From Propionibacteriaceae bacterium UBA5174 (GTDB lineage Bacteria; Actinomycetota; Actinomycetes; Propionibacteriales; Propionibacteriaceae): 27,297 nt of DNA. Location: contig DHWU01000079.1 of assembly GCA_002413345.1 (NCBI GenBank), positions 9,671 through 36,967 on the forward strand, given 5' to 3'. A program made the position numbers and the translations under genes. A model generated the notes under the pieces. The model had not been told where the DNA came from, did no database searches, and worked only from the letters and a program-made list of their open reading frames with translations. Within the stretch, counting starts at the first letter, position 1; each line of letters begins with the position of its first letter. Shown piece by piece: positions 23,001 through 27,297 of this stretch.

Positions 23001-23221
23001 CAATGAAGGACGAACTGATGATTCAGATCGCTCACGAACTCACCGAGATCGTCCGCAAGGATGCCAAGACCGACTGGCAGGTAAAGGAGACAGTTCGCGC
23101 CAAGCTGCGAACCCGCATCAAGCGCCTGCTGCTACAGAAGGGCTACCCGCCCGACATGGAGCCTTCGGCAACCGAGCTGATCATCCAGCAAGCCGAACTC
23201 ATGGCAGAAGTAGAGGGGTAG
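20042..23221 (+). CDS. hsdR: type I restriction-modification system, endonuclease/translocase subunit HsdR
   Basis: From GTG 20042, preceded by GGAGG, this is 1059 residues, normal for HsdR. The N-terminal nuclease domain has the PD-(D/E)xK residues in 'RRPDVLLFVN' (Asp143) and 'LAILELKRPG' (Glu157, Lys159). The SF2 motor follows with Walker A 'HTQGSGKS' (301-308), the DEAH box at 416-419 ('VDEAHRSNYD'), 'FIGFTGTPI' (motif III) and helicase motifs V-VI around 'DMWLTGFDSPPMHTMYVDKP' and 'MQAITRVNR'. The C-terminal part is helical (HsdR_C). With HsdM/HsdS it translocates and cuts unmethylated DNA. It is split from hsdS by two unrelated genes, an uncommon order. Confidence 0.95.
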   Translation: MNPSEDALERWVLSMLGELGWVHVYGPDIAPGEPSAERSDYREVVLAGRLRSAIKRLNPTLNESVADDAVATVLRVDSPVIESENWTAYRYLVQGVPVEYHDVNGQLRSDRVQLVDWEHPRNNDLVAINQFSIQGPKKTRRPDVLLFVNGLPLAILELKRPGDAYAKVTGAYRQIQTYRAQIPEVFKWNQVAVVSDGMEALAGSFSAPWEHWAAWKTIDGTVRDPKDLDGHRIPPIEVLTRGMLDPQVFFNLCRHFVATFGEGVETRKAVAKYHQYWAVNKAVAQTLESLETDGRIGVVWHTQGSGKSLEMAYYAGLMMTHPAMENPTVVVLTDRNDLDDQLFEETFAPSKPGSPLPESPVKAESRQHLKDLLTGRESGGIIFTTLQKFGLSKADKDGGRSFPQLSDRLNIVVMVDEAHRSNYDLIDGFARNVRDALPNASFIGFTGTPIDEKDRSTTEIFGEYIDVYDMTQAIDDGVTVKVFYEPRLARVELPEDAKAEIDDEFDDATNGSEEEISERLKSKWAKVEAIVGSEKRINQLATDIVEHWEARRGVLAGKAMVVTMSRRIAVDLYAAVIKLRPHWHSDDDDAGVVKVVITGNATDPASFQPHIRNQAERRAMKVRASKADDPLELVIVRDMWLTGFDSPPMHTMYVDKPMRSAGLMQAITRVNRTFRDKPSGLIVDYIGIAENLKDALATYTDRDKADRAIGEDVRSAAIPELLIEHQVVADLLHGIDWVTILGSGEVKAFVTAVAAAVDHLLEAERDACELGADVQAGEFQLDGYQQPSVKKRFMAHTGRLKRLFSLVPTSPQATAVRDDVAFFDAVRAAIAKIEAVDRTADGEAVLDTAVRQIISQHVSGSGVIDIFAEAGLAKPDISVIDDEFRASFAASKNQNLQLEAVRRLIGNEVRIIGQRNIVAGRKFSEMLADALNRYQNRTIDAAQVIAEIVELAKALKAQRQRGEETGLTENELAFYDALSDNDSAREAMKDELMIQIAHELTEIVRKDAKTDWQVKETVRAKLRTRIKRLLLQKGYPPDMEPSATELIIQQAELMAEVEG

Positions 23222-23223
23222 AG

Positions 23224-24318
23224 ATGGTTGTGTCAGAGGGGGTACTCCCCAGGGTCAGTGCCTATTACGCGCGCCCAAATGCGCTTGCCAGAACCCTGCC
23301 CGAACCTCTGCGGTCCGCATTCTTGGGTGCCTGGGAGGGGGCAGCGAAGGACTGGACTGTGGGGGCGGTGCGGTCGGGTCTCGCTGGCGACGTTGCAAAC
23401 GCCATCATCGAGTTGTATGCACCCGTTGATCTCGAGTTGGCCACCAAACCTCCAGAGGAGGGGGAGTGGTTTGTCTACTCCGGCAGGGCCATCTTTTCTA
23501 TGCCGACCTCCTCCAGGCCGGGAAAGGCGCGCATCAAACTGCCGAGGCTTGGTTGGGATGCCTCTGCGGCGGTGCGTGATGACTGCATGCTTACGTCAAC
23601 GTCCTACACGAACATGTCCGGCACCAGGACGGGCGTGCTCATGCTCGGCGTTGCATCATCGTCGTCGACATTTGAACTGGTCGTCGCGGGATACCGCGAT
23701 TTGTTCGGCAGTCTCGCGGGATCGCAATCGGCACAGAACTGGCCGCAGCATCTTCAAAGCTCATTGCTTAGGGTCAGCCGCGACGATCTGACGGAAGTTG
23801 TCCGCCGATCGTTCGAGGAGTTGGAGAGGATGATCGTGTACCGACGAGGACACCAGGTGCTGGAAGGTGACCCTACATTCCTGGACGAGTCGGGATTTCA
23901 GACTTTCTATGGGATGGTTGCTCCTCTCTTGCTTTCCCCATTTGGAGCGCGGGTGGTGCCTGAGGCAGCGTCCGGGCTTGGCCCCTCCGATTTCCTCGTG
24001 ACGTCGGAGGCCGAGGCTCAGGCCATCGAGTTCAAGCGAACCGATTCTGCAGCCGACCTGGGGCGACTAAAGAAAGGGCTGTCCGTCCAACTCCCGACAT
24101 ATATGGATGGCCACGGGGCCAGCCGCGGCTGGTATGTGGTGCTCGTGCAAGGCGACATGCCGGACGAGGCGCTCGCGAGAGTTCGTCATGATCTCGAGGC
24201 GGCCAACACAAGGCCCGACTCCATTTCGGTGGTCCTTGTCGATGGCCGAAAGCAGGTGTCGGCCTCACGGCGCTCCGAGATTCCCAATCTGCTGAGCCTT
24301 GAGAATCAAGCGCCCTGA
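23224..24318 (+). CDS. uncharacterised protein with a C-terminal PD-(D/E)xK nuclease-like domain
   Basis: This 364-residue protein starts two bases after the hsdR stop, with GAGGGG in the ribosome-binding position, so it is part of the RM operon. The N-terminal 200 residues match no family I know. The C-terminal region holds the arrangement of PD-(D/E)xK nucleases: 'PSDFLV' (Asp256), 'AQAIEFKRTD' (Glu269 and Lys271), then 'LKKGLSVQLPTYM' with Gln289 and Tyr293, a QxxxY motif typical of the Cas4/RecB-type subgroup. 'SRGWYVVLVQGDM' forms the next strand. It could be a further nuclease of the locus, attacking DNA ends, or a DNA-end-binding partner. The motif assignment is by eye. Confidence 0.55.
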   Translation: MVVSEGVLPRVSAYYARPNALARTLPEPLRSAFLGAWEGAAKDWTVGAVRSGLAGDVANAIIELYAPVDLELATKPPEEGEWFVYSGRAIFSMPTSSRPGKARIKLPRLGWDASAAVRDDCMLTSTSYTNMSGTRTGVLMLGVASSSSTFELVVAGYRDLFGSLAGSQSAQNWPQHLQSSLLRVSRDDLTEVVRRSFEELERMIVYRRGHQVLEGDPTFLDESGFQTFYGMVAPLLLSPFGARVVPEAASGLGPSDFLVTSEAEAQAIEFKRTDSAADLGRLKKGLSVQLPTYMDGHGASRGWYVVLVQGDMPDEALARVRHDLEAANTRPDSISVVLVDGRKQVSASRRSEIPNLLSLENQAP

Positions 24319-24351
24319 CGCAGAACCGGCGCCCTCGTCTGGGGCGGCACC

Positions 24352-24600
24352 TCACACGACCCCCACCCCAAGCCCATTGCGAGGCCCGGTCATTGCATTC
24401 CTGGCCCGCGCGGCGCCTGAGGTCTGCGCGCGGGAGACGTCCGGGGTCAGAAGATGCTTGGCTGCAGGCCTTGGGCACCCATAATGTGCCAACCTTCACC
24501 GACTCGGCCTGTGGCGCTTCGAGTGGTGCAGGGCACGGGGCCACGTTGCCTGGGCCAGCATCGATCCCTCGGATCGCCCGCTCGGCGCTGCGGCGGGTCG
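24352..24600 (-). pseudogene. decayed copy of a UvrD-like helicase 3' end (first copy)
   Basis: On the minus strand the ending reads 'LLTPDVSRAQTSGAARAR' then 'NAMTGPRNGLGVGVV' and TGA at 24354-24352. This matches the other copy at 26814-27131, which reads 'LIPDVSRAQTS...' and 'VAMTRARDGLWVGVAG'. About 20 residues are missing in the middle. Upstream, in a shifted frame, 'LEAPQAESVKVGT' matches 'LEDYTGSPVEAAKVGT'. At least one frameshift and a deletion make it non-functional. The similarity reaches to the stop codon and a few bases around it. Confidence 0.7.
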
Positions 24601-24629
24601 GGTGAAAGGCTTCCCACCTGCGGCGCCCC

Positions 24630-24646
24630 AATCAGCTAGCTTGATT
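24630..24646. promoter_or_regulatory. palindrome upstream of the DUF262-HNH-RAMA gene
   Basis: AATCA-GCTAGCT-TGATT is a 17-base palindrome 39 bases before the ATG. A second inverted repeat, AGACGC-GAGTCG-GCGTCT (24650-24667), lies between it and the gene. One of them may be an operator; the second could form a hairpin near the ribosome-binding site. Confidence 0.35.
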
Positions 24647-24684
24647 CCGAGACGCGAGTCGGCGTCTTGGTGCGAAAGGCGATC

Positions 24685-26811
24685 ATGTCGAAGACAGTAT
24701 TTCGGTCCACTTCTTTCAACTTGCGGCATCTAGTCGACAACATCTCTCGTGGAGACGTCGCACTGCCCGAGTTGCAGCGGCCTTTCGTCTGGTCGAACTC
24801 GAAGGTGCGTGACCTATTCGACTCCATGTACCGGGGGTTCCCTGTCGGCTACTTGTTGTTCTGGGAGACTGGCGCCGAAGTGGGGGCCCGCCAGATCGGG
24901 GTAGGAGGTAAAGACGCCAGAGTCGCGCGGTGGTTGATCGTGGACGGGCAGCAGCGGATGACGTCCTTGTACTCGGTAATGACCGGGCAGAAGGTGGTTC
25001 GTGAGGACTACTCAGAGTCGAGGGTCAAGCTTGCGTTCCGGCCCCGCGACGCGCATTTCTCCGTGGCCGACGCCACCACCGAGAAGAACCCCGAGTTCCT
25101 CAAAGATGTCACTTTGCTCTGGGGCGACTTCCGCGACACCGTCTCCAAGTTTTTCTCCGACTATGAAGCAGCGCGCGGGCCTTTGGAGGCGCCAGTGAGG
25201 AACTCCTGGGAGGACGCCATCGACCGCGTGCGCGACCTTCAGAACTTCCCGTTCAACGTCGTCGAACTCGATTCTGCGGTCGAGGAGGAACAGGTAGCCG
25301 AGGTTTTCGTTCGGATCAACTCGGAAGGGGTGAAGCTCAACCAAGCTGACTTCATTCTGACCTTGATGAGCGTGTTCTGGGACGACGGCCGAAAGCAGTT
25401 GGAGGCGTTCTCTCGCGCTGCCAAGGTGCCATCCGCCGGCGGGCCATCGGCCTTCAACTGGTACATAGCTCCGTCCCCTGATCAGCTTCTACGCGTTGGC
25501 ATTTCACTCGCCTTCGATCGGGCGGTTCTGCGGCATGCCTACTCGATCCTGAGGGGCAAGGATCTAGAGACGGGGCACACCTCGGTCGAGCGTCGAAGCC
25601 AGCAGTTCGAGGCGTTGAAGGCAGCACAAGCGGAGGTCGTGAACCTAACGAACTGGCATGAGTACCTGCGTGCGCTCGAGCGAGCCGGTTACCGCGGGTC
25701 CAAGATGATCTCCAGCCAGAACGTCGTGCTCTTCTCCTATGCGATCTGGCTGCGAGGGCGAGTTACTCACAAGGTGCCTGTAGATCAGCTGCGCGAGGGG
25801 ATAGCCCGCTGGTTCTTCATGGCTCACCTCACTTCGCGGTACTCAGGGTCTTTCGAGACTCAGGCAGAGCGGGACTTTGCCAGAATCGATGAGTTGGCTG
25901 CCGAGGTGGGGTTTGTGGTGGCGCTCAACCGCATCGTTGATGACACCTTGACCAGTGACTTCTGGACCATCACGCTTCCCAACGAGCTTGCGACTGCGGC
26001 GTCACGAAGCCCGGCGTTGTTCGCCTATTTCGCAGCTCTTAACATCATTGACGCTGATGCGCTGCTGTCTACTGGCAAGGTCCGGGAGCGGCTTGACCCA
26101 GCGATTGTGAGTACCAAGGGGATCGAGCGACATCACCTGTTTCCCAAGGCGTACCTGCGCGAGGCCCTCGGAATCAAGGACAGCCGCCAGATCAACCAGA
26201 TCGCCAACATGGCCCTTGTTGAGTGGAACGACAACATTGCGATCTCCGATTCTGCCCCGGAGGTCTACTGGCCCCAGCAGAGGGAATCGAAGACCTACCT
26301 GTCGTCCGACCGGGTAAGTGCGCAGCTCAAGGCGCACGCCCTCCCGGACGGCTGGACGGGCCTGGAATTCCTTGAGTTCCTCGCCCAGAGGCGAAAGTTG
26401 ATGGCCGCTGTTGTTCAAGAAGCGTTCGGGGAGCTTTCGGATCCGGCCTACCGGGCCAGCTATCCGCCGGTTGGCATGGGTGCGCCTGATTCGTTCCCGG
26501 GATCTGAAGCACCCTCGGGCGGGGTCACCGTGCTGGATCTTCTCAACGCTGGACTGATCGCTGCAGGCTCGGTGCTGATGCCTGCCAGGGCTGGCATCGA
26601 AACCTTGGGTGAGGTCGACGAGAACGGGAACATAGTCGTCGGCGAGGTTGCCTATGCCACGCCATCAGGTGCGGCCATGGCCGCCGCCGGAACGCAATCG
26701 GAGAACGGCTGGGTGTTTTGGTTTGTCGATACCCCCACCGGGGAGCGACTTCTGAGTCGTCTCCGCGAGGAGTATCGAACGGCTGACAACAATGAGGGAT
26801 CAGGCCTGTAG
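24685..26811 (+). CDS. DUF262 + HNH (DUF1524-like) protein with C-terminal RAMA domain, GmrSD-like modification-dependent restriction factor
   Basis: From ATG 24685 (GAAAGG upstream) this is 708 residues. The N-terminal DUF262 (GmrS-type) domain shows 'LPELQRPFVW' (28-37) and 'DGQQRMTSLY' (87-96), the conserved DGQQR motif tied to NTP hydrolysis. A helical middle follows. The nuclease part has 'IERHHLFPKAYL' (His483/His484) and then 'NQIANMALVEWNDNIAISD', the HNH pattern of DUF1524/GmrD. Residues about 614-702 ('VTVLDLLNAGLIAAGSVLM', 'YATPSGAAMAAAGTQSENGW', 'FWFV') match the RAMA domain, thought to read modified or specific DNA. GmrSD and BrxU proteins cut DNA with glucosylated or methylated cytosine. 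The gene lies alone between two helicase remnants. Confidence 0.85.
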   Translation: MSKTVFRSTSFNLRHLVDNISRGDVALPELQRPFVWSNSKVRDLFDSMYRGFPVGYLLFWETGAEVGARQIGVGGKDARVARWLIVDGQQRMTSLYSVMTGQKVVREDYSESRVKLAFRPRDAHFSVADATTEKNPEFLKDVTLLWGDFRDTVSKFFSDYEAARGPLEAPVRNSWEDAIDRVRDLQNFPFNVVELDSAVEEEQVAEVFVRINSEGVKLNQADFILTLMSVFWDDGRKQLEAFSRAAKVPSAGGPSAFNWYIAPSPDQLLRVGISLAFDRAVLRHAYSILRGKDLETGHTSVERRSQQFEALKAAQAEVVNLTNWHEYLRALERAGYRGSKMISSQNVVLFSYAIWLRGRVTHKVPVDQLREGIARWFFMAHLTSRYSGSFETQAERDFARIDELAAEVGFVVALNRIVDDTLTSDFWTITLPNELATAASRSPALFAYFAALNIIDADALLSTGKVRERLDPAIVSTKGIERHHLFPKAYLREALGIKDSRQINQIANMALVEWNDNIAISDSAPEVYWPQQRESKTYLSSDRVSAQLKAHALPDGWTGLEFLEFLAQRRKLMAAVVQEAFGELSDPAYRASYPPVGMGAPDSFPGSEAPSGGVTVLDLLNAGLIAAGSVLMPARAGIETLGEVDENGNIVVGEVAYATPSGAAMAAAGTQSENGWVFWFVDTPTGERLLSRLREEYRTADNNEGSGL

Positions 26812-26813
26812 AC

Positions 26814-27131
26814 CTACCCCGCAACCCCCACCCAAAGCCCATCTCGGGCCCTGGTCATGGCGACGTATAGCTCGCGCCGAGCCAGACCCCAGCGCTCATG
26901 CTCGGCATCGTCAGCCGGGGTCGCGACTGAGGTCTGCGCCCGCGAAACGTCTGGAATTAGTACCTGTTTGAACTCCAGGCCTTTGGCGCGCTTGATCGTG
27001 CCAACCTTCGCCGCTTCGACCGGCGAGCCGGTGTAGTCCTCCAAGGCGATGATGGGCAGGCCCGCGTCGGTGAGCGCGTGCGAGACCCGTCCAACAGCCA
27101 GCGGTCGCTGTTGTTGTGGGTCCAAGATCAT
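26814..27131 (-). pseudogene. truncated UvrD/Rep-family helicase C-terminus (second copy)
   Basis: This reading frame encodes the last 105 residues of an SF1 helicase. 'VGTIKRAKGLEFKQVLIPDV' is motif V (T.HRAKGLEF) and 'RRELYVAMTRARDGLWVG' is motif VI (VAxTRAR). A TGA directly before the ATG (27132-27134), and unrelated coding sequence before that, show that the N-terminal 600 or more residues are missing. So it is a fragment, not a working helicase. It converges with the DUF262 gene, their stops being two bases apart. Confidence 0.8.
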
Positions 27132-27297
27132 TCAGCGTCAGCACACTTAGCGCGGGTGATGAGATTTTCGAAGATCTTCATCCATCGATCCACCACGGTC
27201 TGCTTCGGTTCGAGCCATTGCGTCTCGTGGTGCGGAAGTGGCGATCCGAGTTGTTCGTGAAGCAACTCACAAGGAATCCAGACTTGAAGGTGGGTGT
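27132..27297 (-). CDS. 3' end of an unknown minus-strand gene, partial at the window edge
   Basis: From the right edge a minus-strand frame stays open for 54 codons, ending at TGA 27134-27132. The protein end reads 'THLQVWIPCELLHEQLGSPL', later 'HHETQWLEPKQTVVDRWMKI' and 'LITRAKCADAE'. The composition is that of a real protein. Its stop lies immediately before the helicase fragment on the same strand, so the helicase was probably cut by arrival of this gene. I do not recognise the family from this piece. Confidence 0.55.

Larger units (their letters stand above)
24319..24684. other. 366-base intergenic region: helicase remnant plus promoter of the DUF262 gene
   Basis: The left two thirds (24352-24600) hold a decayed minus-strand helicase 3' end, described separately. 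The right end carries two palindromic elements (24630-24646 and 24650-24667) directly upstream of the DUF262 gene. I see no other gene in it. Confidence 0.7.

Noticed and set aside
24032..24631. 199-codon minus-strand frame across the PD-(D/E)xK gene end and the intergenic region
   Set aside because: It mixes antisense of the nuclease gene with a shifted frame of the helicase remnant; the meaningful signal is the remnant, not this frame.
7229..27297. Search by eye for an integrase, transposase or long terminal repeats that would define the island
   Set aside because: None seen inside the window; the island boundary at tRNA-Lys is therefore only inferred.

Overview
The window is chromosomal DNA from a GC-rich Gram-positive bacterium, most probably an actinomycete (Actinomycetota). 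The main pointers are an overlapping murT-gatD pair for peptidoglycan amidation, a DUF3618 membrane protein, an actinobacterial-type secreted SH3b/M15-like wall protein, a PF06262 minimal zincin, GTG starts and strong G/C preference at third codon positions. I cannot name a genus from the sequence.

Left part (1-7228), housekeeping-like. A partial DUF1851-like gene leads into DUF3618 and a translationally coupled solute-binding lipoprotein that has no permease beside it. Then come tRNA-Lys(CTT) with a clear terminator, gatD and murT (both minus), a secreted four-repeat SH3 wall hydrolase-like protein with a structured 240-nt upstream region, a small zincin on the opposite strand, and an unusual membrane-anchored protein whose soluble part resembles the GroEL apical domain. 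tRNA-Lys(TTT) closes this part.

Right part (7229-27297), an accessory/defence island. Immediately 3' of tRNA-Lys(TTT) is what looks like the first 15 codons of a VapB-type antitoxin cut off by a Fic gene. Then follow a membrane-inserted patatin-like lipase, a vapBC pair, a membrane-anchored HNH protein, small broken ORFs, a secreted lipoprotein, a hipBA pair and a complete type I restriction-modification locus. The RM locus reads hsdM-hsdS-(HEPN-like protein)-(one-TM protein)-hsdR-(PD-(D/E)xK protein). It is followed by a single-chain DUF262 + HNH nuclease with a C-terminal RAMA-like domain, a probable modification-dependent (GmrSD/type IV-like) restriction factor. That gene lies between two decayed copies of the same UvrD-like helicase 3' end, which shows how this end of the island was assembled. 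The 3' end of a further minus-strand gene runs off the right edge.

How the parts may work together: the type I system methylates self DNA and cuts unmethylated DNA, while the DUF262-HNH-RAMA protein would attack DNA carrying foreign modification. Fic, VapBC, HipBA and possibly the HEPN-like protein are growth-arrest or RNA/protein-targeting modules often found in such islands. The most novel candidates are the membrane GroEL-apical-like protein (6427-7098), the two uncharacterised proteins embedded in the type I operon (17871-19940), and the DUF262-HNH-RAMA gene with its duplicated helicase flanks. No integrase, transposase or CRISPR array was seen.
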